A stretch of DNA of 13,935 bases from Candidatus Firestoneibacteriota bacterium (GTDB lineage: Bacteria; Oederibacteriota; JAAXVQ01). Below the pieces are notes generated by a model that was not told where the DNA came from, did not search any database, and was given only the letters and a program-made list of their open reading frames with translations. The DNA is taken from positions 1 through 13,935 of the forward strand of contig JAAXVQ010000015.1 in assembly GCA_013335425.1 (NCBI GenBank), read 5' to 3'. Below are positions 6,197-13,558 of the stretch, piece after piece; position 1 is the stretch's first letter; the number at the start of each line of letters is the position of its first letter. The translations under genes and the position numbers were made by a program.

Positions 6197-6589
6197 TCAT
6201 TTTTCCAAATGTTTTTTCATGGGTTCCCAGTAATAATCGATCCAACCCTGTTTGATGTCTTCAAACATATTTTCCGGCAAGCCGGTTTGCACAAACGTCA
6301 GTTTGGTGCCATGGCCGGCTTTGGTCAACGTGAAATTGACCTTGGAGATAACGCCCGCCGGCCAATCTTCGGTCCGCCAAGCCTGCACGATTTTTTTGTT
6401 CTCCACCAGCTCCAGGTTTTTCCCGGAGATGTATCCGTCCCAAGCTGAAATTTTTCCGCCGACTTTGGGACTGATTTTGGCAGCCGAGCCCGTAAACGCC
6501 GCATGCGCCTTGGAATCCATCAAGGCGGTGTAAACTTGCCGAGGCGCAGCGGCGAACGTCACCACCTGGCGCAAAGATTGGGGTTTCAT
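6197..6589 (-). CDS. SRPBCC (AHSA1/START-like) domain protein
   Basis: A 130-residue single-domain protein of the SRPBCC fold. Its features are typical of the AHSA1-like branch: the N-terminal strand LRQVVTFAAAPRQVYTALMDSKAHAAFTG, the turn PKVGGKISAWDGYISGKNLEL, the strand IVQAWRTEDWP, KLTFVQTGLPE, and the C-terminal helix GWIDYYWEPMKKHLEK. The fold binds hydrophobic ligands or client proteins in a deep cavity; the ligand cannot be told from sequence. Probably cytoplasmic, as no signal peptide is visible. On the minus strand GGAGG (complement of 6597-6601) is seven bases before the ATG. It is convergent with the STAS-kinase gene and divergent from the 6825 gene. I see no clear promoter of its own in the 235-base gap upstream. 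Confidence 0.9.
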   Translation of the reverse strand: MKPQSLRQVVTFAAAPRQVYTALMDSKAHAAFTGSAAKISPKVGGKISAWDGYISGKNLELVENKKIVQAWRTEDWPAGVISKVNFTLTKAGHGTKLTFVQTGLPENMFEDIKQGWIDYYWEPMKKHLEK

Positions 6590-6702
6590 GGGAGGGCCTC
6601 CGAAAATAAGCCGTGGGATAACTGCGTAGAGCTATGGTAACCATGCCCGGCTTCTTTGGCAAGCGTTAAGCGGGGTTTTTCCCGGTTTCGGCACCTTAGC
6701 TT

Positions 6703-6732
6703 TTGACAAAGTAGAGAAGTGTCAAGTAAGAT
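6703..6732 (+). promoter_or_regulatory. Candidate promoter for the first V4R-like gene, with an inverted repeat
   Basis: A consensus -35 box TTGACA (6703-6708) is followed after 18 bases by TAAGAT (6727-6732), a moderate -10 box. TTGACA is mirrored by TGTCAA at 6720-6725, making an inverted repeat with an 11-base spacer inside the promoter that could be a regulator site. The -10 box is 92 bases from the gene start, so a leader of about 85 bases is implied. The rest of the 6590-6824 gap holds a 10-bp palindrome GTTCCGGAAC (6781-6790) and nothing else I recognise. Confidence 0.4.
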
Positions 6733-6824
6733 ATAGGCAATGCTGATACGCTGATGAGTTAAAGCCATTGTTGGAAAAATGTTCCGGAACGGATTACTTT
6801 TATAAAAGTTGACAGGAGCGGACC

Positions 6825-7403
6825 ATGCCCGTGGACAAGACTCAAGCCAGCATACGCGCGGTCGCTTTTTTAGGCGCGAAAAAGTGGATTATGACAAAGT
6901 ATGGTGAAAAAATATATAAGGAATTCTTAAGCAAATATCCCGACCTTGCCGTCGTTATTGAACGGAAAGGGCTTCTCCCTGTATCTTGGCTGCCTATGAA
7001 AGATTTTAATGTGCTCGCCAACGCCATTATCGAATTTTTTGGCCAAGGCGGTACCGCCAATTTCCAGGAAATGTGCAAATGGGTGGCGGGTGACGCCCTG
7101 AGTACCACGCTGAAGGTGTTCATGAAATTGGGGACGCCGTCGTTTATTGCCACGGCTTTTCCCGGAACTTTCGCCCATTATTTTACGATAGGAAAATGGA
7201 CCAACCTCCTTATCCAGAGCAAGCGGGTGGAAGGCGAACTTCGGGAAGACAGCAAGGACAACGGTCCGGCCCGCTGCATGGCCACCATGGCCTGGGCTCG
7301 GGGCGCGCTGGAGTATTCGGGCGCGAAGAATTTGATTCAACTCCACCCGGAATGCATTTTCAAAGGCGGCTCCCGGTGTTATTTTGTTTATACTTGGGAC
7401 TAG
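6825..7403 (+). CDS. Protein with V4R-like C-terminal region (copy 1 of a paralogous pair)
   Basis: A 192-residue soluble protein with no signal peptide or membrane segment. I do not recognise a named family with certainty. The C-terminal third ends HPEC-x7-RC-x-F (residues 174-187) with C177 and C185 and a final WD. That recalls the end of V4R (4-vinyl reductase) domains, where a C..G...C.F pattern follows a small-molecule or metal-binding fold, often as the sensor part of regulators; DUF2378/TIGR02265-like proteins are an alternative. It shares VFMKLGTPS (98-106), HYF (118-120), YSGAKN (164-169) and the whole C-terminal motif with the product of 8957-9520, while the N-terminal halves differ. 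There is no DNA-binding domain, so any output must be through a partner. AGGAG (6814-6818) lies six bases before the ATG. The gene ends in a clear terminator and looks monocistronic. Confidence 0.72.
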   Translation: MPVDKTQASIRAVAFLGAKKWIMTKYGEKIYKEFLSKYPDLAVVIERKGLLPVSWLPMKDFNVLANAIIEFFGQGGTANFQEMCKWVAGDALSTTLKVFMKLGTPSFIATAFPGTFAHYFTIGKWTNLLIQSKRVEGELREDSKDNGPARCMATMAWARGALEYSGAKNLIQLHPECIFKGGSRCYFVYTWD

Positions 7404-7449
7404 CCCACGCTCGGGGGTTTTGAAAGCAGCGTTGCTCTCCGGTTTTAAG

Positions 7450-7480
7450 AAACTCTCAGGCGAGTGCCCGGGAGTTTTTT
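7450..7480 (+). terminator. Rho-independent terminator after the first V4R-like gene
   Basis: AAACTC (7450-7455) pairs with GAGTTT (7472-7477). The stem continues inward with T-G and C-G pairs, a one-base mismatch and three G-C/C-G pairs around a four-base loop (7462-7465). The T-run is 7475-7480, followed by ATTTT. It lies 47 bases past the stop codon at 7403. Confidence 0.78.
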
Positions 7481-7552
7481 ATTTTAAAACATGTTTTGGC
7501 CGTTGGATCGTTCTACGGAGGGACCGGTAAGAGAGCCTGCCAGGTCGGACGT

Positions 7553-8686
7553 TTAAAGGTTGCTTTTTGAGTTTGAGAAGAATTTAAGCACCAGGCGATC
7601 AACAGCGGATAGATGGAAAAATTGTTCGTGTCGGCTGGTTATGGCGGCATCTTTCCCGAAGGCGCCGTAGGCAACCGGGAGCGTGGAGGAAGCTGCGGTT
7701 GCGATGCCGTCACCCTCGGCATAAGGCGTATAGGTTTCAGGGCTGCTTTTTCCCCGCGGGGGCACAGACATCAATCGGCGCTGGTTTTGCGACCATAGGA
7801 GTTGATGTTTGGTGGCGTATCCCCGGCCGGTCAAATTGAGGATCTTTTCCGGCGTTTTGTTTCGGTCCGACACCGGGGCGGGATGTTGAATGGCCATCAT
7901 GATATTTGCGCCGGTTTTAAGCTGGCGTAGTATAAAATTTATTCGTTCCGGCTCATTCCCCAGGCGGGACATGCCCAGAGAGGTCCAAACGGCCGCGTCT
8001 TTCGGGTTCAGGGGTTTCCGAGTTTCCAAGGAAAAAAGCCAGGGAGATTCCAGACTCGGAAACATTTGATAAGACGAGGGGAAGGTGGAGACGACTGCCG
8101 GGGCCAAAATATGCCGGTTCCAACCCACAGGATCGCCCTGCAAAGCGTACCACATGGCTTGAGACGTGCCTTGGAAGGGCACCCCGGCGAAGACGACCTT
8201 GTCGACCATCCGCAGCCCTTCCCAGCCGGGCGTTTGACCTGAGAACGGTCGGTCGCCGTATTTCAACCAATAAGCTGCAATAACCCCGCCCATACTGTGC
8301 GCGATCAAGTGAAAATTTTGGTGCCCTTGTCGCCGCAACGCGAGTATGAATTTATGCAGTTGTTTGACTTGCTCCAAAAGATCGGCGCGCCAGTCGTAGG
8401 CAAAAGGCACCATCGACCAAGCCGGCAGTTTCTGCTGCATTCGAACCAGAAATCCCTGATAAATATCTTTCGTCAACCCCGGGCCGAGTTTCAGCGCTGC
8501 CAAAAGTCTGTCCGGCACTAAGTCGGGCTTGGACGCCTCGGCTGCCTCCCGCAGGAATGCCAAATCGGTTCTGTCCCAAGGAAAAATTTGAGAGGCTGTC
8601 AGCCAACGCGTGGTTTTAGCCTTGGCGGCTACCAGACGGCTGCCTTTATAGCCGGGTATGAAAATCAGAGTCGCAGGGAAGGGCAC
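7553..8686 (-). CDS. LCAT-like alpha/beta hydrolase (lipase/acyltransferase family)
   Basis: A 377-residue alpha/beta hydrolase of the lecithin:cholesterol acyltransferase-like class. The family motifs are in order: the oxyanion-hole strand LIFIPGYKGSRL (7-18), PFAYDWRADL (94-103, the characteristic YDWR), the nucleophile elbow AHSMGG with S131 (129-134), and GVPFQGT (168-174), a usual landmark. Late in the chain come EGDG with D326 and RHEQFFHLSAV with H353 as the probable third triad member. A catalytic Ser-Asp-His triad is therefore likely intact. Substrate unknown: the family acts on phospholipids or acyl esters. No signal peptide is visible (MPFPATLIFIPG goes straight into strand 1), so a cytoplasmic or peripheral location is expected. 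The start is GTG with AGAGG (complement of 8693-8697) six bases upstream. It lies inverted between the two V4R-like genes. Confidence 0.85.
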   Translation of the reverse strand: MPFPATLIFIPGYKGSRLVAAKAKTTRWLTASQIFPWDRTDLAFLREAAEASKPDLVPDRLLAALKLGPGLTKDIYQGFLVRMQQKLPAWSMVPFAYDWRADLLEQVKQLHKFILALRRQGHQNFHLIAHSMGGVIAAYWLKYGDRPFSGQTPGWEGLRMVDKVVFAGVPFQGTSQAMWYALQGDPVGWNRHILAPAVVSTFPSSYQMFPSLESPWLFSLETRKPLNPKDAAVWTSLGMSRLGNEPERINFILRQLKTGANIMMAIQHPAPVSDRNKTPEKILNLTGRGYATKHQLLWSQNQRRLMSVPPRGKSSPETYTPYAEGDGIATAASSTLPVAYGAFGKDAAITSRHEQFFHLSAVDRLVLKFFSNSKSNL

Positions 8687-8956
8687 GTTGGTCCTCTACT
8701 TGGGAAATTTGGGAAATAGGGATCATACAGGTGACCCCGGAAAAAAAGTATTTAGACATTATAATGGAAAATCGCTCCAGGGCTTAAGATAAAATATTAT
8801 TACAAGAAAGATTTGAGAACTTTTTGTGATTTTTTATTTTCATTTAATTATTTTTCGGCCGGCAGGCACTAGAAGTCAATAAAACCTTGTAAAAACTCAA
8901 ATGGGGATATAAGCTTATAGGGAAGGTTGGTTTCAAGCAACTTCATAGGAGCCAAA
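8687..8956. other. AT-rich intergenic region with a 12-bp palindrome
   Basis: This 270-base gap between the divergent hydrolase and second V4R-like genes is visibly richer in A and T than the flanking genes. No ORF or RNA gene is recognisable. It must hold both genes' promoters. On the plus strand TATAAG (8908-8913) is a -10-like box within the perfect 12-bp palindrome TATAAGCTTATA (8908-8919), 38 bases from the ATG at 8957; the -35 match (TTGTAA, 8887-8892) has poor spacing. On the minus strand a perfect TATAAT is the complement of 8758-8763, with only a weak -35. Confidence 0.4.
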
Positions 8957-9520
8957 ATGGCAGAGGATTCCATCAAAGGCAGCGTTTTACTCGCCATCAA
9001 AGAATACATTCTCAAGGATCAGAAAGAAGCGGGTTACTTGAAGTATTTGCAGGCCTTTTCCCCGGAAGATCAAGTGCTGCTGGATAAGAAATTGGTCGGC
9101 GTGGGGAAGGTGCCTGCGCGGATTTTCGCCCAAAGCGGCGCGACGTGCATGCAGTTGTTCGGCCAGACGGATAAAAAATATTTTCAAAAGGTCATGAGTT
9201 TTGTGGCCGAGGACAACATCAACTCGTTTATGAAGGTTTTTATGCGCCTGGGCAACCCCTCGCTGACTGTTAAAAATGTCCCCTTAATGTGGAAACATTA
9301 CTTTTCAGCCAGTTCGGTGAACATGCTCGAAGTGACGAGCAACAGCGCCAAGGTGCTGGTGGAGGGCGGGGCGCCTTATGGCGAGGCTTTATGCCAGGGC
9401 GTGCTCGGCTTTGGGACCTATGTTGTGGCCTACAGCGGTGGAAAAAATGTTCAGGCCGCTCACCCCGAGTGCATTCACCACGGGGGCGCAAGGTGCTTTT
9501 TTACGGTTTCCTGGGAGTAA
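8957..9520 (+). CDS. Protein with V4R-like C-terminal region (copy 2 of a paralogous pair)
   Basis: A 187-residue soluble protein, diverged paralogue of the 6825-7403 product. Shared blocks appear in the same order and at nearly the same spacing: VFMRLGNPS (94-102), HYF (114-116), YSGGKN (159-164) and the ending HPEC-x7-RC-x-F (169-182) with C172 and C180, then W186-E187. The first 80 residues show little likeness to copy 1, which suggests a conserved core with a variable N-terminus. The C-terminal pattern recalls V4R domains that bind small ligands; ligand and output are unknown. AGGAG (8947-8951) is five bases before ATG 8957, which is preferred to the upstream in-frame start at 8927. A hairpin terminator follows, so the gene seems to be a single unit. 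Confidence 0.72.
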   Translation: MAEDSIKGSVLLAIKEYILKDQKEAGYLKYLQAFSPEDQVLLDKKLVGVGKVPARIFAQSGATCMQLFGQTDKKYFQKVMSFVAEDNINSFMKVFMRLGNPSLTVKNVPLMWKHYFSASSVNMLEVTSNSAKVLVEGGAPYGEALCQGVLGFGTYVVAYSGGKNVQAAHPECIHHGGARCFFTVSWE

Positions 9521-9540
9521 CCGTCCGGGAGCATGCGAAC

Positions 9541-9567
9541 CGGCAAGGTTCCTTGCCGCCTCTTTTT
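9541..9567 (+). terminator. Rho-independent terminator after the second V4R-like gene
   Basis: CGGCAAGG (9541-9548) and CCTTGCCG (9551-9558) are perfect inverted arms around TT. In RNA this gives about seven pairs with a four-base loop. The T-rich run TCTTTTT (9561-9567) follows after CC. It begins 20 bases past the stop codon. Confidence 0.7.
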
Positions 9568-9650
9568 CCAAGGTTCGTCCGAGTTTTAAGGCCCGGTTTT
9601 TCCGCACCTGAAACCCTGCCAGGGATTTAAACCGGATTTTTGAGGTCTTT

Positions 9651-12620
9651 ATGTCCGATCTGCAAAAACTCATCGACCGTCTGCGCCAGGCTCCGGAGTA
9701 CGCGTCCCAAGTGGTGCATTACCGGCATCTCCCGGCGGTGAAAGCCGCCTGGCATGCCCTGGACGCGGTTTCCGCGCCCTTGCGCATTGCGCTCAAAGGG
9801 AGCGGTATCGGCAAACTCTACGCCCATCAAGCGCAGGCGTTGGCTCTTTTGGGTACGGGCGAGAACGTAGGCATCACCACCCCCACGGCTTCGGGTAAAA
9901 CGCTCATCTACAATCTCGCGGTGACCGAGGCGCTGTTGGCCGACCCCAAGGCGCATGCGCTGTATCTGTTCCCGCTCAAAGCCCTGGCGCAGGACCAACT
10001 CAAAACTTTGGAAACCTGGTTTGCCTCCTTGGACGCGCTCAATTTGAATGCGGCCATTTACGACGGAGACACACCGGCGGCCGTGCGCGCCAAGCTCAGA
10101 CGCAAGCCGCCGCGCGTGATCATCACCAACCCGGACATGCTGCATTACGGCCTGCTGGCTTTCCCCGAAGCCTGGCGTGAATTTTTTGGGCATTTGAAAT
10201 ACGTGGTGGCCGATGAAGCTCATACCTATCGCGGGGTTTTCGGCTCGCATGCGGCTTTGATCCTGCGCCGTTTGCGTCGGCTCTGCGGAGAGCCCGGGCC
10301 GCAATTCATTGCCAGTTCGGCCACCATGGCCAATGCCGGGGAGTTTTTGCAACAGCTCACGGGGAAAGCCTTTACGCTGGTGGAAACCAGCGGTGCTCCG
10401 CGGGAGGGACGGCACGTGTTGTTCGTCGAACCCACGGGCAGCCCTTACACAGCCGGCGCCGGGCTCCTGCACGAGTGCGTCAACCATCATATCAAAACCA
10501 TTCTCTTTACCAAGTCGCGCAAGATTACGGAACTCATCAGCCTGTGGGTGCAGGAGTCCGCGCCTAAACTGGCCAAGCGGATCGCCTCCTATCGCGCGGG
10601 TTACCTGCCGGAAGAACGGCGCGCCATTGAACAGCGCTTATTCAAAGATGAACTCTCAGCCGTTATTTCCACCAGCGCCCTGGAAGCCGGCATCGACGTG
10701 GGCGGGTTGGATGCCTGCATTTTGGTCGGGTATCCTGGCACCATGATCAGTTTGTGGCAGCGCCTGGGACGCGCCGGGCGCGGCAAGCGCGAGGCGTTGC
10801 TGATTTTGATCGCGCTGCCGGACGCTTTGGACCACTATTACCTGCGCCACCCGGATTTGCTTTTCGGTTCCCGCTTCGAAAATTGCGTGCTGGACCCGGG
10901 CAACCCGCGTCTGTTGGACGAGCACTTGCCCTGCGCCGCGGCCGAAGAACCGCTGACGGCCGGGGATTGGGCGCTTTTCGGCCCCGGGGCCCAAGCGGCG
11001 GCGGCGCGCTTGACCCGCGCAGGGCTTTTGCGCGAAACCGCGACCGGCGATGCCTGGTTTTCCCAACGCAAGCAGCCGCAACGTCTGGTGGACATCCGTT
11101 CGGCCGACGAACCGTATGTTATCAAGTCGGAACGGCGGGGAACCTTGTTGGGGCACGTGGACGCGGCGCGCGTGTTCAAAGAGTGCCACCCTGGGGCTAT
11201 TTACCTGCATGCGGGGCAGACCTATGAGGTCACGGCATTGGATTTGGAAACCCGCACGGTCCTGGTGGCCGAGAGCCGGGCCGATTGGTACACCCAATAC
11301 ACGGCTTCCGAGGAAGTGGAGATTCTGGACCTGGCGCCCGGACAGCTCTGGCGCACGTCGCGGGAAGCCTTTACCTCGGCCTGGGTGCGGGTGCGCGTTA
11401 CGGAAAAAATCGTGGCCTACGAACGTCACCGGGTCCGCGACCAGACGCTGCTCTCCGAGCACAAGCTCAACCTGCCGCCGCGCGTGTTTGAAACCCAGGC
11501 CGTGCTGCTCTCGGTCCCGGACCGTTGGCGGCGCGAGTGTCGGGACCAAGGCCTGGATTTTTCCGGAGGTCTTCACGCCGCCGAGCACGTGCTTATCGCC
11601 GCGCTGCTCACGCAGGTGCTCTGCGAGCGCTGGGATTTGGGCGGGCTCTCCACCCTGGCGCACCCCCAGGTGGATCAACCCTGCATATTTATTTATGACG
11701 GTTACCCCGGGGGCGTGGGTCTGGCGGAGAAAGGCCTGCAAGTCTTGGAAACTTGGGCACGGGCCGCACGCGCCATGGTGGACGAATGCGATTGCGAAGA
11801 CGGCTGCCCCCTGTGCGTGCAGTCCCCCAAGTGCGGCAGCCGCAATCAGCCTCTGGATAAAACAGCCTGTCGTCTGTTGTTGGGCGCCCTGGACCGCCAG
11901 CCCGCGCGCCGCCTGCAGGTCCCTGAACCACCCGCATCTCAAGGAGGCAACATGGCAACCGAAAAACCGGAAAAAATTCAGTCCGCACAGACGACGCCTA
12001 CCCAGGTTTTGTCAGCAGACGTTCAGACGGAAAAACAACCGGCCGCTTTGCCGACCACCCAGGAATTTCGCTGGTTGGTTTTTGACTTGGAGACCCAAAA
12101 AAGCGCGGCCGAGGTGGGGGGGTGGGACAAAGCCCACTTGATGCGCATGTCCGTGGGGGTGGTCTTCGACGGCCTCACCGGCACGTTCCGGCATTACCGC
12201 GAAAACCAGGTGCCGGAGCTTATTCAAGACCTTTTGGCCGCGGATATGGTGGTGGGCTTTAATATCGACGGCTTTGATTTGAAGGTCTTGTCCGGATACA
12301 GCGAGTTTGCCGCCCGTATCCGCACCTTTGACCTGCTCTCCGATATCCGCCAAACTTTGGGTTTTAGGCTCTCTTTGGATCATTTGGGGCAGCATACCCT
12401 GGGGCGGCCCAAAACCGCCGAAGGTCTGCAGGCCTTGGCTTGGTTTGCGGCTGGGAACTGGGCGGATTTGGAAGCCTACTGCCGCGCCGACGTAGAAATT
12501 ACGCGCGATATTTTCCGATTCGGCCTTCAGTTTCACTACTTGCTTTATGAACGCCAGGGGCAGGTGTTGAAACTTCCCGTAGCCTGGCGTGAAGCCTTTC
12601 CCCGGGTGACCGACCGGTAA
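9651..12620 (+). CDS. MrfA-type DEAD/H helicase (DUF1998) fused to a DEDDy 3'-5' exonuclease
   Basis: A 989-residue fusion. Residues 1-760 match the MrfA/YprA superfamily 2 helicase: Q-region AHQAQAL (58-64), Walker A TPTASGKT (77-84), Walker B DEAH (188-191), motif III SAT (223-225), ALEAGIDVGGLD (343-354) and motif VI QRLGRAGR (370-377). A DUF1998-type zinc site follows, with C713, C715, C719, C722 and C728. MrfA is a 3'-5' DNA helicase in mitomycin C repair in Bacillus subtilis. After a low-complexity linker (about 760-803), residues 806-975 form an RNase H-like exonuclease: FDLET with D812 and E814, NIDGFD (871-876) with D876, and YCRAD (943-947) with Y943 and D947, i.e. a complete DEDDy set. 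The best functional parallel is MrfB/YprB, the nuclease partner encoded beside mrfA in Bacillus. GAGGT (9641-9645) precedes the ATG. An internal ribosome binding site and ATG lie at the domain border (11941-11954). Confidence 0.92.
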   Translation: MSDLQKLIDRLRQAPEYASQVVHYRHLPAVKAAWHALDAVSAPLRIALKGSGIGKLYAHQAQALALLGTGENVGITTPTASGKTLIYNLAVTEALLADPKAHALYLFPLKALAQDQLKTLETWFASLDALNLNAAIYDGDTPAAVRAKLRRKPPRVIITNPDMLHYGLLAFPEAWREFFGHLKYVVADEAHTYRGVFGSHAALILRRLRRLCGEPGPQFIASSATMANAGEFLQQLTGKAFTLVETSGAPREGRHVLFVEPTGSPYTAGAGLLHECVNHHIKTILFTKSRKITELISLWVQESAPKLAKRIASYRAGYLPEERRAIEQRLFKDELSAVISTSALEAGIDVGGLDACILVGYPGTMISLWQRLGRAGRGKREALLILIALPDALDHYYLRHPDLLFGSRFENCVLDPGNPRLLDEHLPCAAAEEPLTAGDWALFGPGAQAAAARLTRAGLLRETATGDAWFSQRKQPQRLVDIRSADEPYVIKSERRGTLLGHVDAARVFKECHPGAIYLHAGQTYEVTALDLETRTVLVAESRADWYTQYTASEEVEILDLAPGQLWRTSREAFTSAWVRVRVTEKIVAYERHRVRDQTLLSEHKLNLPPRVFETQAVLLSVPDRWRRECRDQGLDFSGGLHAAEHVLIAALLTQVLCERWDLGGLSTLAHPQVDQPCIFIYDGYPGGVGLAEKGLQVLETWARAARAMVDECDCEDGCPLCVQSPKCGSRNQPLDKTACRLLLGALDRQPARRLQVPEPPASQGGNMATEKPEKIQSAQTTPTQVLSADVQTEKQPAALPTTQEFRWLVFDLETQKSAAEVGGWDKAHLMRMSVGVVFDGLTGTFRHYRENQVPELIQDLLAADMVVGFNIDGFDLKVLSGYSEFAARIRTFDLLSDIRQTLGFRLSLDHLGQHTLGRPKTAEGLQALAWFAAGNWADLEAYCRADVEITRDIFRFGLQFHYLLYERQGQVLKLPVAWREAFPRVTDR
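11941..11954 (+). promoter_or_regulatory. Internal ribosome binding site and in-frame ATG before the exonuclease domain
   Basis: AAGGAGG (11941-11947) lies four bases before an in-frame ATG (11952-11954, codon 768 of the fusion), exactly at the border between the helicase and the linker of the exonuclease. Initiation here would give a 222-residue stand-alone exonuclease (to 12620). Either the gene makes two products, or this is the relic of a separate second gene that fused by loss of the upstream stop. The signal is stronger than that of the annotated start at 9651. Confidence 0.55.
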
Positions 12621-12718
12621 AAAACTCCACCTAAATCAATTTTTCCCCCTCCAGAACCGATACTTTCTGCGATCGGGCTAAAGTCGTCCGTGCCGCGAAA
12701 AATAGGGAAGGGGAAGGC

Positions 12719-13558
12719 ATGCGCGTCCAAATCAAGCCTGCGGAATTAAAATATTTGGCCCCCATGTCGGCCACCCTGAGCCGGTTGACGCAGGTGTTGC
12801 ACGACAACAACACCAAAATGTCCGAGGTCGCGCGCCTGATCGAGCTGGACTCGGGGTTGACGGCCAACGTACTGCGTTGGGCCAATTCGGCTTTTTTCGG
12901 CGCCCGCATGCCCGCCGAGAGCGTGCAGGCGGCCGTCGTCCGCCTGGGGATGAACAACATCATCCAGCTTTCCCTGCGGCATTCGCTTTCCTCGGTCATG
13001 AAAAAATCCGTGCCGGGTTATGCGCTGGCGGAAAACGAGTTGTGGCGGCACAACATGGCCGCGGCTTTGACCGTGGAGGTTCTGGGCCAGACTCAGTCCC
13101 CGCCCTTGCATCCCGGTGCGTTTACCGCCGCGCTGCTGCACGATGTGGGCAAGGTGATCCTGGGACAGCACTTGTCGCCGGCTGTTTATCAGCAATTGCG
13201 GAAGCTGATGGAAGACGAGGGCTTGCCCTGCCTGGAAGCGGAGCGGCGGCTTTTGGAAACGGATCACGCGGTCGTGGGCGCGGCGTTGGCCGGGTATTGG
13301 AAATTTCCCGCCGAGCTGGTGGCGGCCATTGAAAAGCATCATGACCCCGAGCCCCAGGCCGAGCCGCTGTTGGATCTGGTGATCATTGCCAACAGCGTGG
13401 CCAAGCGCATCGGCCTGGGGGCCGGAAGCGAACCCGTGCTGCCCGCCGCCGAGGCCGTGCTGCAAAGATGGGGTTTGGACCCGGAGGGCGTCATGACCTT
13501 GGGTCAAGCCGTACAGGCTAAGATCGCCAAAACCGAGGAAGAATGGAAAATGTTATGA
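12719..13558 (+). CDS. HDOD-domain signalling protein
   Basis: A 279-residue protein made almost entirely of an HDOD domain, a helical relative of HD phosphohydrolases found in regulators of motility, stress and cyclic-nucleotide output. The N-terminal part has the usual LSRLTQVLHDNNTKMSEVARLIELD, then VLRWANSAFFG (51-61) and the family's AAVVRLGMNNIIQLSL (71-86). AALLHDVGKVILGQ (137-150) keeps an HD pair (H141-D142). Further histidines follow at ETDHAVVG and IEKHHDPEP, so the site is less degenerate than in many HDOD proteins; whether it is catalytic cannot be told. No membrane segment. The AG-rich stretch GGGAAGGGGAAGGC just before the ATG serves as ribosome binding site. Its stop overlaps the start of the next receiver-domain gene, so the two are surely cotranscribed and likely act in one pathway. 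Confidence 0.9.
   Translation: MRVQIKPAELKYLAPMSATLSRLTQVLHDNNTKMSEVARLIELDSGLTANVLRWANSAFFGARMPAESVQAAVVRLGMNNIIQLSLRHSLSSVMKKSVPGYALAENELWRHNMAAALTVEVLGQTQSPPLHPGAFTAALLHDVGKVILGQHLSPAVYQQLRKLMEDEGLPCLEAERRLLETDHAVVGAALAGYWKFPAELVAAIEKHHDPEPQAEPLLDLVIIANSVAKRIGLGAGSEPVLPAAEAVLQRWGLDPEGVMTLGQAVQAKIAKTEEEWKML

Noticed and set aside
10656..11942. 428-residue minus-strand reading frame inside the helicase
   Set aside because: Arises from GC-rich codons of the real gene; its Gln/Arg/Pro/Gly-rich product shows no domain and it lies opposite conserved helicase motifs.
11050..12141. 363-residue plus-strand frame within the helicase
   Set aside because: Ser/Pro/Trp/Arg-rich frame-shifted shadow of the helicase; it crosses the helicase-exonuclease border with no domain of its own.
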